This document shows positions 26,209 to 33,144 of a stretch of 33,892 bases of DNA, piece by piece. The DNA comes from Nocardia cerradoensis NBRC 101014. Lineage in GTDB: Bacteria; Actinomycetota; Actinomycetes; Mycobacteriales; Mycobacteriaceae. The first letter of the stretch is position 1; each line of letters opens with the position of its first letter. A program made the position numbers and the translations under genes. The DNA lies in NCBI RefSeq assembly GCF_000308535.1, contig NZ_BAFW01000230.1, forward strand, positions 1 to 33,892. The letters are read 5' to 3'. A model generated the notes under the pieces. It was not told where the DNA came from. It saw only the letters and a program-made list of their open reading frames with translations, and did no database searches.

Positions 26209-26928
26209 TCAGCTGGGCCGCAACATCGGTGGGTGCAGCACCTGCGCGGGCCCGGCGCGATAGAGCTTGGCGGGACGACCACCGTCACGGGTCGTGGTGG
26301 CGCCGGTGGCCAGGACGAAGCCCGGTGTGGTGGTGACCTTGCGGTGGAAATTGCGCGGATCGATGTCGGTGCCCCACATGACCTCGTAGACCCGCCGCAG
26401 TTCGGCCACCGTGAATTCGCGGGCACAGAAGGCCGTGGCCAGCGGCGTGTACTCCAGCTTCGCGCGGGCCCGCTCGACGCCGTCGGTGAGGATTCGCCGA
26501 TGGTCGAAGGCGATGCGGCCGCGCTCGGCGAGCAGTTGCTCCACCGACCAGATGCCGGCCGCCGTGGCCTGCGAACCCGCTTGCGGCGCGGGCAGATTCG
26601 GCGCCAGCGCCAGATAGGCGGTACTGATGACCCGGCCGCGCGGATCACGGCCGGGTTCACCGTAGGTCGCCAGCTGCTCCAGATGCATGCGGTCGCCGCG
26701 TATTCCGGTCTCCTCGCGCAACTCCCGGACCGCGGCGGCGGAGAGGCTCTCCTCGGGGCGGACGAAACCACCGGGCAGCGCCCACCGTCCGCGATAGGGG
26801 GCGTAGAGCCGCTGGACCAGCAGCGCGCACAGCGTGTCGTTGGCAGTGTGGCGAGCGCCCAGGGTCAAAACCACCAAATCGACCGCGACCGCTGCATTGA
26901 GGCGAAAACCACTGCCCATGACGGGCAT
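26209..26928 (-). CDS. NrtR-like regulator: Nudix hydrolase domain fused to a winged helix
   Basis: This is a protein of about 239 residues. The N-terminal Nudix domain contains a box fully matching GX5EX7REUXEEXGU (it starts GGFVRPEESLSAAAV and ends RELREETGI). The C-terminal 90 residues (TAFCAREFTVAELRRVYEVM, then FHRKVTTTPGFVLATG) are the winged-helix domain of NrtR-family regulators, which control NAD metabolism genes and respond to ADP-ribose-type ligands. Many NrtR proteins have a decayed Nudix box; here it is intact, so catalysis is possible. Starts at 26928 or 26919 are both plausible, neither with a clear ribosome site, so the message may be leaderless. No NAD gene is in the window. 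Confidence 0.88.
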   Translation of the reverse strand: MPVMGSGFRLNAAVAVDLVVLTLGARHTANDTLCALLVQRLYAPYRGRWALPGGFVRPEESLSAAAVRELREETGIRGDRMHLEQLATYGEPGRDPRGRVISTAYLALAPNLPAPQAGSQATAAGIWSVEQLLAERGRIAFDHRRILTDGVERARAKLEYTPLATAFCAREFTVAELRRVYEVMWGTDIDPRNFHRKVTTTPGFVLATGATTTRDGGRPAKLYRAGPAQVLHPPMLRPS

Positions 26929-26932
26929 TGTA

Positions 26933-26949
26933 ATCGTCAGTCTGACGAT
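26933..26949. promoter_or_regulatory. Perfect palindrome upstream of the NrtR-like gene, probable operator
   Basis: ATCGTCAG-T-CTGACGAT is an 8+1+8 perfect inverted repeat ending five bases before the ATG at 26928. It overlaps where the promoter must lie. It contains the GTCA...TGAC halves seen in NrtR-type operators, so autoregulation is likely. Confidence 0.65.
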
Positions 26950-26971
26950 AAAAACTCCGGCGGTGAATTCC

Positions 26972-27409
26972 TCAGCTCGCGGCGACGAAAGTGAACGGGC
27001 CGAATTCACCGACGTGGCCGAGGATCCAGTCCCAATGCGAAACCGGGTCGACCACCACGCCGGCCTGCAGCAGTAACCGCCAGCCGAGCTCGTCGTGCTC
27101 CCATACGTCACCGTCGGCGTCGACATAGAGACCGCGGGTGACCGGTTCCGGTTCCGTGACGGAATTCTCGCCCGCGTCCCCGAAGGCGCCGAGCGTCCCC
27201 TCGTCCGGGCGGTCCGCGTGAATTCCGCCGCCGACCAGGGCGCGGTCGGCCAGTTGTGCGACGGCGCGGGCCATGGCCACGAATTGACCGGCCGGTACCG
27301 CGATCACCTCGTCGGTCCGCATGAACAGTTCTCCCGCCTGATCGTCGTCGTGAAAGAGGGCCACGATGTCCGGCACGGTGGGCCGGGGACGGATCCTGTT
27401 CTGACTCAT
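26972..27409 (-). CDS. Acidic hypothetical protein of unknown function
   Basis: This is a 145-residue soluble, acidic protein with no signal peptide or membrane helix and no domain I recognise. Visible segments are VPDIVALFHDDDQAGELFMR at the N-terminus, a helical QFVAMARAVAQLADRALVGG stretch, and a Trp-rich C-terminal part (DVWEHDELGWRLLL, then VSHWDWILGHVGEFGPF). The start is firm: ATG 27409 follows AGGAG by five bases. A longer upstream frame lacks support. The gene ends 22 bp from the palindrome of the NrtR-like gene and is divergent from the SARP gene across a 528-bp low-GC region. Confidence 0.82.
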   Translation of the reverse strand: MSQNRIRPRPTVPDIVALFHDDDQAGELFMRTDEVIAVPAGQFVAMARAVAQLADRALVGGGIHADRPDEGTLGAFGDAGENSVTEPEPVTRGLYVDADGDVWEHDELGWRLLLQAGVVVDPVSHWDWILGHVGEFGPFTFVAAS

Positions 27410-27937
27410 GATTTCTCCTGCCCTGCGCCACCGAATTCCGTTACCGCGTTCTGTGACGTTCGAACCATTCGAAACCTCCCCATCCATCAGGTTTGTGAAC
27501 GTCAGCCTCGTCCATCCCACTTCTGGTTCACTTCCGGTCGAATCGGGCGACAAGCAATTGGACGATATCGAGAGCAATTCCGAAGTTGCGATGAAATACA
27601 CGAGCCGAGGATGGTCATCCGACCGCCGAACCACAGTTCGGCAAAAAAGTCACAATTGCATTACAAGCCGCTCACCTCGCCACTCAGGTTCGAACCACGT
27701 GTGTCGCAACCCGGAACAGCCGGAACGTGATGCACAACACACTCACCGCGGAACTACCACACGGAATCGATATAACGATTTGGCAACCATGAAGCTAACG
27801 ACAGACAGCGTCGAAAATTTATAGTAGAGATTCTGATTTAAATCAGATGTCCAGCGTTTTGGCCGTCCCGTCGGCGCACGGACGGGGGCGGGCCATGGGG
27901 AAGGTGTCCGGGATGTCAGGGTGGCAGGGGGCATGGC
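27410..27937. promoter_or_regulatory. 528-bp low-GC divergent intergenic region with palindromes; no gene seen
   Basis: This is the longest AT-rich stretch in the window. It holds TTCGAA-CCA-TTCGAA at 27459-27473 and a perfect GGTTCGAACC at 27687-27696; the 10-mer GTTCGAACCA therefore occurs twice, at 27458 and 27688. A -10-like TATAGT lies at 27820-27825. A perfect 16-bp palindrome follows at 27832-27847. The SARP gene is preceded by AGGGGG. No ORF here has coding character. Confidence 0.55.
27832..27847. promoter_or_regulatory. Perfect 16-bp palindrome upstream of the SARP gene, possible operator
   Basis: TCTGATTTAAATCAGA is fully self-complementary and sits just downstream of a TATAGT box, about 90 bp before the SARP start codon. 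In GC-rich DNA such an AT-rich perfect palindrome is unlikely by chance. It may be a regulator site on the SARP promoter. Confidence 0.5.
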
Positions 27938-30900
27938 ATGGCTGAACGGCGGATCCATGTCCTCGGGCCGATGCACATCGCACTCGACGGAACACCGATC
28001 CGGCTCGCGGGGCGGCTCACCCGGGCCCTGCTGGCGCGCTTGGTGATCGCGCAGGGCCGGGCGGTGTCCACCGATCGGCTGGTCGACGAATTGTGGGACG
28101 GGGAACCTCCGCCGAAGGCGACCTCGGTGCTGCAGGTGCACGTCCACAACCTGCGGCGGGTGTTCGAACCCGAACGTCCCGCCCGCGCGCCGGCGACGGT
28201 AGTGGTGTCGGAGGGTCTCGGTTACGCGCTGCGGTTGCGCGACACCGAAGTCGACGCCTGGCAGTTCGAATCGCTGCTGCACGAATATCTGCAAGTCAGC
28301 AGCGGTGCCCATGCCCCCGAGGCGGCCACTCGCACCCGGATGCTGGATATCGCACTGGGCTGCTGGAACGGACGCGCGCTGGAGAGTTTCGCCGACTGCG
28401 GCTGGGCGGCGGCCGAGGCGGCGCGGCTGACCGATCTGTATCTGACCGCCGGTGAATTGCGCGCACAGGCCGCGCTGGAACTCGGCCGCACCACCGAGGT
28501 GATCAGCGGCCTGCGGCGCACCGTCGAAGACCGGCCCGACCGCGAGGAGAGCGTGCGACTGCTCGCCCTCGCGCAATATCGGCTGGGGCAGCAGACCGAA
28601 GCGCTGGCCACGCTGCGTCGCACGGCGGAATTCCTCACCCGGGAAATGGGGCTGGATCCGGGACAACGCATTCAGGAGCTGGAGACCGCGATCCTCAACC
28701 AGGCGGTACCGGTGCTCGACTCCACCGTGGCGACCGCGCCCATCGCCGTGCGCGCCGATATCGTGCGCGACACCACGCGCTCGCCGACCGAACCGGGCGA
28801 GCGGGCCGAGACCACGACGGCGCCCGGATATCCGGTGCAGCGCAAGGTCGTGCTGGAAGCCGCCTGCGAGGCCGCCGAACACGGCGCCCGGGTGGTGTGG
28901 GTCTGTGGCGGCGCGGGTTTCGGCAAGTCCACCCTCACCGAGACCGTCGCCACCGAATTGCGGCGCCGCGACTGGGTGGTCGCGACCGGACGCTGCCCGG
29001 AGGTCGACGGCGCGCCGCAGGCATGGGTGTGGGCGGAGATCGCCACGCGCTTCGGCGCCGATCTGACCTCGCGGCCGGTGCTCGGCGGGGCATTCGAGAT
29101 CTCGCGGGTGATCGCCGACCGGTGCCGGAAGGCGGTCGCCGACGGTCCGGTCGCGCTGATTCTGGAGGATCTGCACCGGGCCGACGAGGCCACGCTGCAG
29201 ATCCTGCGCCAAGCCATGGCATGGCTGCACGATCAGCCGCTGCTGGTCATCGCCACCCTGCGCGAGACGGAGGCGCCGGCGCCGGTGCGGGCGGCCGTGG
29301 CCGCCCTGGCCGACCCGACCGCCGCGCATATCGAGCTCACCGGCGTCGATCTGGACGGGACCTGTGCCATCGCGCGCGCCGCCGGATTGTCCGGACTCGA
29401 CACCGATCTGCTGGCACTGCTGCACGAACGCACCGGCGGAAATCCGTTGTTCCTGCGCGAGCTCACCGCCGCGATGGCGGTGGGCGGCGACGTCCACGCG
29501 CTGCCGCCGAGCACCCGAGGGGTGATCGAACAACAACTGGCGCGGATGCCGGATCCGGTCCGCGAGGTGCTGGAGTACGCGGCCGTCTGCGGTGAGCGGG
29601 TCGAACCGGCGACGCTGGTGGCGCTGACCGGACGATCCGAGCCCGAGATCGTCGACCTCGTCGGCACCGCCGAGGTGGCACGGCTGGTGATCATCGATCC
29701 CGCGGGCCGGATCATGTTCGCGCACCCGCTGATCCGTGACACCGTCTACGCGGGGATCGCGCAACTGCGGCGGACCCGCATGCATCAGGGTGTGCTGGCA
29801 CTGCTGGGCGGGTGCCGGCCCGACGACACCCGGGCCGTCGAGGTGCTGGCCCATCACGCCGTGCGCGCGGCCACGGCGAGTACCGCCGATTCCGCGGTCG
29901 ACTACATCACGACGGCGGCGCGGCACTGTGTCGAACGCGGGATGCGCGCGGATGCGGCACCGCTGTGGCGCACGGTGATCGAACTGCGGCGACTGGCCGG
30001 GCACGAGGACGACGATGCCCCGGCCGCGGATCGGATCGCCTGTGTGGACGCCTACTGCGAACTGGTCACCGCCTCCGCGTACGCGGGACGGATCGTCGCG
30101 GCCCGTGACGCCCGGGAACAGGCGCTGCGGCTGGCCACCGCACTGGGCGACGGGGAGTTGGTGGTGCGCGCGCTGACCAGTTGGCGGGCTCCGGTGGTCT
30201 GGGCGATGCGGGACTGGAGATGGACGAATCCGCGGCTGCGGCGCGCACTCGCGGTGGCCTCCGCGCGCGACCAGCCGGTGGCGACCCAGGCACGCCTGCT
30301 GATCACGGCGGTCTTCGAAGCCAGCCCCGCCGCGCACCGGCTCGCCCACACCCGCGCCCACGCCGCCCTGAAATTGGCGCGCAGCACCGGCGACGCCGAG
30401 TTGCAGTGCATGGCGTTGAACGCGCTGACCCATCTCGTCTTGGACGGACATTCCGGCGACGGACTGGGATACTGGACCGCCGAGCTGGAGCGCATCGCCA
30501 CCGCCGCCGACCTCCCCCACTATCGCGCCCTCGCACACTATCTGCACTTCCGCACCGCCTGCCGCAACGTCGACCTGATCGAGGCCGGACGGCAGGCGAG
30601 GCTGGCCCTGGAGTTCGCGGCCACCGCGCAGGTGCGCCCGCTGACGACGATCTTCGGCTACTTCCGCGCCGCCATCGAGATCCTGCGCGGCGATATCTCC
30701 CGGGCGGCGCACTACTTCGACGAAAGCATCTCGGCGGCAAGGGATTCCGGATTCCCGCACGGCGACGAGGCGGCCCTGATCGCGCTGCTTCCGCTCGGCT
30801 GGGCGCGCCGCGATCTCTCCCTCGCCGCGGACGCCCTCGCCGATATCGAAGCGGCCCTGCCCGGCATGCTCACCCAGATCTACATCGTCGCACTCCTCGA

Positions 30901-31285
30901 CGCCGGCGCACGCGCCGAAGCGGCCGCCCTGTTCCATCACGGCCCCGAGGTCGACGAGCACTTCTACCCCGTCCTGATGCGAGCCCACCGCGCCCGCGCG
31001 GCCATGGCCCTCGGCTCCACCGCCGACTGTGCCGAACTGTATCGCCGGCTCCTCCCCGCCGCCGGCACCGTCGCGGGCCTCGAAACCGGCTTCACCCCAC
31101 TGGATCCGGTGGACGAGATCCTCGCCGACCTGGCGGCGGCGTGCGGAGACGGCGTCACCGCCGCCAAGCACCGCGCCGCCGCCACCCGCCTCCGCGAGCG
31201 AATCCGCAAGCAGCTCAGATCAACTCAGCTGACGAACATCGACACCATCGGCCCCGCCGCGAGGGACTTCCCGGCGCCGTTCTGA
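27938..31285 (+). CDS. Large SARP-type regulator: winged helix, BTAD, AAA ATPase and TPR-like C-terminus
   Basis: This is a 1,115-residue cytosolic regulator in the AfsR-like SARP group. Residues 1-105 form the OmpR-type winged helix (VLGPMHIALDGTPIRLAGRL at the N-terminus, then VLQVHVHNLRRVFEP). Residues 110-255 are the bacterial transcriptional activation domain. An AAA_16-type ATPase follows, with Walker A GGAGFGKST near 325 and Walker B VALILEDLHRADEATL near 410. The C-terminal half is alpha-helical repeat-like, with no LuxR helix-turn-helix at the end. ATG 27938 follows AGGGGG by six bases. Such proteins usually activate secondary-metabolite clusters, so the flanking NRPS genes are natural target candidates; nothing in the sequence proves this. 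Confidence 0.92.
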   Translation: MAERRIHVLGPMHIALDGTPIRLAGRLTRALLARLVIAQGRAVSTDRLVDELWDGEPPPKATSVLQVHVHNLRRVFEPERPARAPATVVVSEGLGYALRLRDTEVDAWQFESLLHEYLQVSSGAHAPEAATRTRMLDIALGCWNGRALESFADCGWAAAEAARLTDLYLTAGELRAQAALELGRTTEVISGLRRTVEDRPDREESVRLLALAQYRLGQQTEALATLRRTAEFLTREMGLDPGQRIQELETAILNQAVPVLDSTVATAPIAVRADIVRDTTRSPTEPGERAETTTAPGYPVQRKVVLEAACEAAEHGARVVWVCGGAGFGKSTLTETVATELRRRDWVVATGRCPEVDGAPQAWVWAEIATRFGADLTSRPVLGGAFEISRVIADRCRKAVADGPVALILEDLHRADEATLQILRQAMAWLHDQPLLVIATLRETEAPAPVRAAVAALADPTAAHIELTGVDLDGTCAIARAAGLSGLDTDLLALLHERTGGNPLFLRELTAAMAVGGDVHALPPSTRGVIEQQLARMPDPVREVLEYAAVCGERVEPATLVALTGRSEPEIVDLVGTAEVARLVIIDPAGRIMFAHPLIRDTVYAGIAQLRRTRMHQGVLALLGGCRPDDTRAVEVLAHHAVRAATASTADSAVDYITTAARHCVERGMRADAAPLWRTVIELRRLAGHEDDDAPAADRIACVDAYCELVTASAYAGRIVAARDAREQALRLATALGDGELVVRALTSWRAPVVWAMRDWRWTNPRLRRALAVASARDQPVATQARLLITAVFEASPAAHRLAHTRAHAALKLARSTGDAELQCMALNALTHLVLDGHSGDGLGYWTAELERIATAADLPHYRALAHYLHFRTACRNVDLIEAGRQARLALEFAATAQVRPLTTIFGYFRAAIEILRGDISRAAHYFDESISAARDSGFPHGDEAALIALLPLGWARRDLSLAADALADIEAALPGMLTQIYIVALLDAGARAEAAALFHHGPEVDEHFYPVLMRAHRARAAMALGSTADCAELYRRLLPAAGTVAGLETGFTPLDPVDEILADLAAACGDGVTAAKHRAAATRLRERIRKQLRSTQLTNIDTIGPAARDFPAPF

Positions 31286-31303
31286 TGCGGCGGCATCGCC
31301 GCA
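31286..31303. terminator. Hairpin directly after the SARP stop codon, between convergent genes
   Basis: TGCGGCG-GCAT-CGCCGCA is a 7-bp perfect stem with a four-base loop starting at the base after the SARP TGA. It fills the 39-bp convergent gap to the ArsR gene, so it may stop transcription from both sides. Confidence 0.55.
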
Positions 31304-31324
31304 CCTCGGATCGACACAAGGTTT

Positions 31325-31723
31325 TCACCCGGTCGCCCGCTTCTCGCCGGCCGCACCTCGCACTCGCGATTCGGAGTCCCGTGTCCGTTTGCCGCGGGCG
31401 ATTTCGGTGGCGAGAGCGTCGAGCGGGTTCGCCAGGTGGTGCAAGGGGTCGAGCAGAGCGGTGAGCCAGGTTCGGGCGACCTCCACGCCGTCGGGGTCGA
31501 GGCGGTAGTACCGGCGGGTGCCGTCGGCGCGGACGGTGACCAGACCGGTGTCGCGCAGGGTCTTCAGGTGTTGCGAGACCGCGGGCTGGGAGATCGGGGT
31601 GACGGCGCGGATCGACTCGACCAGGGCGCCGGCGGAGTGTTCGCCGGCGGCCAGGAGTTCGAGGATGTGGCGGCGCACGGGGTCGCCCAGTGCATCGAAG
31701 ATGCGGGCGGGTGGGGCGGTCAT
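31325..31723 (-). CDS. ArsR-family winged-helix repressor
   Basis: This is a 132-residue regulator with the ArsR helix-turn-helix: RIFDALGDPVRRHILELLAA at the N-terminus, then PISQPAVSQHLKTLRDTGLV and the wing VRADGTRRYYRLD. No metal-binding Cys cluster is visible (no CxC in the recognition helix), so it belongs to the non-metal ArsR group commonly paired with SRPBCC proteins. Its ATG overlaps the upstream SRPBCC stop as ATGA, so the pair is translationally coupled. It probably autoregulates the pair through the palindrome at 32394-32411. The C-terminal 25 residues are polar and Arg-rich. Confidence 0.93.
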   Translation of the reverse strand: MTAPPARIFDALGDPVRRHILELLAAGEHSAGALVESIRAVTPISQPAVSQHLKTLRDTGLVTVRADGTRRYYRLDPDGVEVARTWLTALLDPLHHLANPLDALATEIARGKRTRDSESRVRGAAGEKRATG

Positions 31724-32379
31724 CGAGGTTCCGGGGTGTCCTCTGGTTCGGTGGTGTAGAAGGCGAAGGTCTGTTCGGCGGCGGTGCGGGCCGCGGTGGG
31801 GTCGTCGCCGTCGGCGATCGCGGCCTCACCCCACGCCGTGGCGGCGGTGCGGATGAATGTACGGCCCTCCGGCGTGGTGTGCAGCGTGAGCGCGACGGTC
31901 GGATCCACCGGCTCGCCGCTGTCCAGATGCATCCCCAGGCCGAGGAGGGCGAGGTCCCAGCCGACACCGACCGCACCGGGACCGAATTGCGTCCACATGG
32001 CCGGATCGATCGGCGCCTCGTGCTCGAGCTTCAGTTCGGTACCGTCGCCGGCCGGGCCGAGAGTGACCTCCAGCCAGGAGATCTGCGGGCCCATCTCCCA
32101 GGTGACGGCGAAGTGTTTCGGCGCGTCACAGCGTTCGACCACGCCGTTGGCGTTGCCCTCGAGCTGGTAGCGGCCGCCGACCTCCAGTGAGCCGCTGATC
32201 GGCAGGAACCAGCGTGGAATGCGCTCGGGATTGGTCAGTGCGTCCCACAGATCGGCCTGATCGGTGGGATAGCTGCGGCGGGCGACGGCGATCCTGGTGG
32301 TCGCGCCGTCGCGAGAGCCGGTGCGGACCTCGCGGGTGACGAGGCCGGCGAGGGCGGCGGGATCGGAGAGCAAGGGCAT
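31720..32379 (-). CDS. SRPBCC (AHSA1-like) protein paired with ArsR
   Basis: This is a 219-residue protein with an activator-of-Hsp90-homology/START fold: AVARRSYPTDQADLWDALTN near residue 32, then RIPRWFLPISGSLEVGGRYQ, and TELKLEHEAPID. These proteins bind hydrophobic ligands or act on them; the exact role is unknown. It is the first gene of a two-gene operon with ArsR, the reverse of the more frequent regulator-first order. The ATG at 32379 has an excellent AAGGAGG six bases upstream. The operator palindrome lies just before that ribosome site. Confidence 0.9.
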   Translation of the reverse strand: MPLLSDPAALAGLVTREVRTGSRDGATTRIAVARRSYPTDQADLWDALTNPERIPRWFLPISGSLEVGGRYQLEGNANGVVERCDAPKHFAVTWEMGPQISWLEVTLGPAGDGTELKLEHEAPIDPAMWTQFGPGAVGVGWDLALLGLGMHLDSGEPVDPTVALTLHTTPEGRTFIRTAATAWGEAAIADGDDPTAARTAAEQTFAFYTTEPEDTPEPR

Positions 32380-32393
32380 GTCATACCTCCTTC

Positions 32394-32411
32394 TATAAGT
32401 TTGAACTTATA
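32394..32411. promoter_or_regulatory. Perfect palindrome at the SRPBCC/ArsR promoter, probable ArsR operator
   Basis: TATAAGTT-TG-AACTTATA is an 8+2+8 inverted repeat placed just upstream of the AAGGAGG site. It contains TATA-rich sequence that could be the -10 element, so a bound ArsR dimer would block RNA polymerase. Size and symmetry suit an ArsR dimer. Confidence 0.7.
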
Positions 32412-32504
32412 TTAGCAGGCGACCACGGCCCATGCGAGGAGGACGTGAACGCCGCGACGTGCCGGTGCAGGGGGGTTCGGATGGCACGCCGCGGCGCGAC
32501 GCAT

Positions 32505-32723
32505 TCAGTTGGCTTGTAGACGCATGGCCTCGATCAGCGATTTCGGGCGCATATCGGTCCAGTGCGATTCGACATAGTCGAGGCAGAGCTGACGCAGACA
32601 AGGCCCGTGAGCGATCGTCCATCCGCTCGGCACGGCCGCGAACACCGGCCACAACGAGTGCTCGCCTTCATCGTTGGTCAGGACGTAGAACTCGGCGTCG
32701 TCATCGTCGAATGGGTTGCTCAT
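32505..32723 (-). CDS. MbtH-like protein, NRPS adenylation partner
   Basis: This is a 72-residue protein of the MbtH family, which binds the N-terminal part of NRPS adenylation domains and is often needed for their folding or activity. The family marks are all present: MSNPFDDDDAEFYVLTNDEG at the start, EHSLWPVFAAVPSGW, and CLDYVESHWTDMRP. The conserved Trp residues are at 25, 35 and 55. ATG 32723 is the family start; an upstream in-frame extension adds 16 unrelated residues. The gene follows the second micro-ORF by 96 bp on the same strand, downstream of the NRPS thioesterase, and is presumably co-transcribed with them. Confidence 0.96.
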   Translation of the reverse strand: MSNPFDDDDAEFYVLTNDEGEHSLWPVFAAVPSGWTIAHGPCLRQLCLDYVESHWTDMRPKSLIEAMRLQAN

Positions 32724-32819
32724 TCGAATACCTTTCGTGCGGAACTGTTTCCGGTGTGGCGGCGCCGCCACCGCACCGGGAGGTGGTGCGGGCCCGCGGT
32801 GTTCGAGCCCGCACCGCGA

Positions 32820-32915
32820 TCAAGCGCCCGGTGTCACCGACACCGCCGATCCGGTGGAGAGCAGGTTCGCGAGGGCGGTGAAGATGCTGCCGAGGCCGGA
32901 GCTTCCGGTATCCAT
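32820..32915 (-). CDS. Micro-ORF 2: 31-residue Ser/Gly-rich peptide, paralogue of micro-ORF 1
   Basis: This is a 31-codon frame with ATG 32915 and stop TGA. It begins MDTGSSGLGSIFTALANLL and ends in STGSAVSVTPGA. An AAAGGA site lies upstream in the 28-bp gap from micro-ORF 1. Residues 11-19 are apolar and could form a short helix; the rest is Ser/Gly/Thr-rich. No signal peptide, Cys or typical RiPP leader is visible. It aligns without gaps to micro-ORF 1 from its Ile 11: the I.T pair, L..S.GS and the T-P end are shared. I do not recognise the family. Being leaderless, small and Ser-rich, it recalls the mycomembrane peptides of Corynebacteriales (PorA/PorH/ProtX), but that is only an analogy. 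Confidence 0.65.
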   Translation of the reverse strand: MDTGSSGLGSIFTALANLLSTGSAVSVTPGA

Positions 32916-32943
32916 CAGTCGAAAATCCTTTACTGGTGCGGGT

Positions 32944-33033
32944 TTACTTCGGGGTGTAGGCGATGCTGGAGCCGGAGCTGAGGAAGCTCAGCACCTGAGT
33001 GATGATCGCGGCGTAGTCGACAGTGCCGTCCAT
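32944..33033 (-). CDS. Micro-ORF 1: 29-residue Ser/Gly-rich peptide between the NRPS thioesterase and mbtH
   Basis: This is a 29-codon frame, ATG 33033 to TAA. The peptide begins MDGTVDYAAIITQVLSFL and ends in SSGSSIAYTPK. The purine-rich GGAAGAAGGAAGAAAG directly before the ATG is a strong ribosome binding region. The middle (AAIITQVLSFL) is apolar enough for a short amphipathic helix. The tail is Ser/Gly-rich with a T-P end like that of micro-ORF 2. Genes upstream (thioesterase, 111 bp away) and downstream lie on the same strand, suggesting one operon. Candidate roles are a leaderless envelope or secreted peptide, or an NRPS-associated factor. Only the reading frame, ribosome site and paralogy are seen; function is unknown. 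Confidence 0.68.
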   Translation of the reverse strand: MDGTVDYAAIITQVLSFLSSGSSIAYTPK

Positions 33034-33144
33034 ACTTTCTTCCTTCTTCCTTTCACGGTCGCGATCCGCGGACGCCGGAACGGCGCCCGAGGGCCGCACG
33101 GAACCTGATCGGCTCCGGGCTGATGAGGCGACAAGCGATGCGGG

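Noticed and set aside
27743..31171. A 1,142-codon open frame on the minus strand opposite the SARP gene
   Set aside because: The plus-strand frame encodes clear winged-helix, BTAD and ATPase motifs, and this mirror frame has none. It arises from GC-rich third positions.
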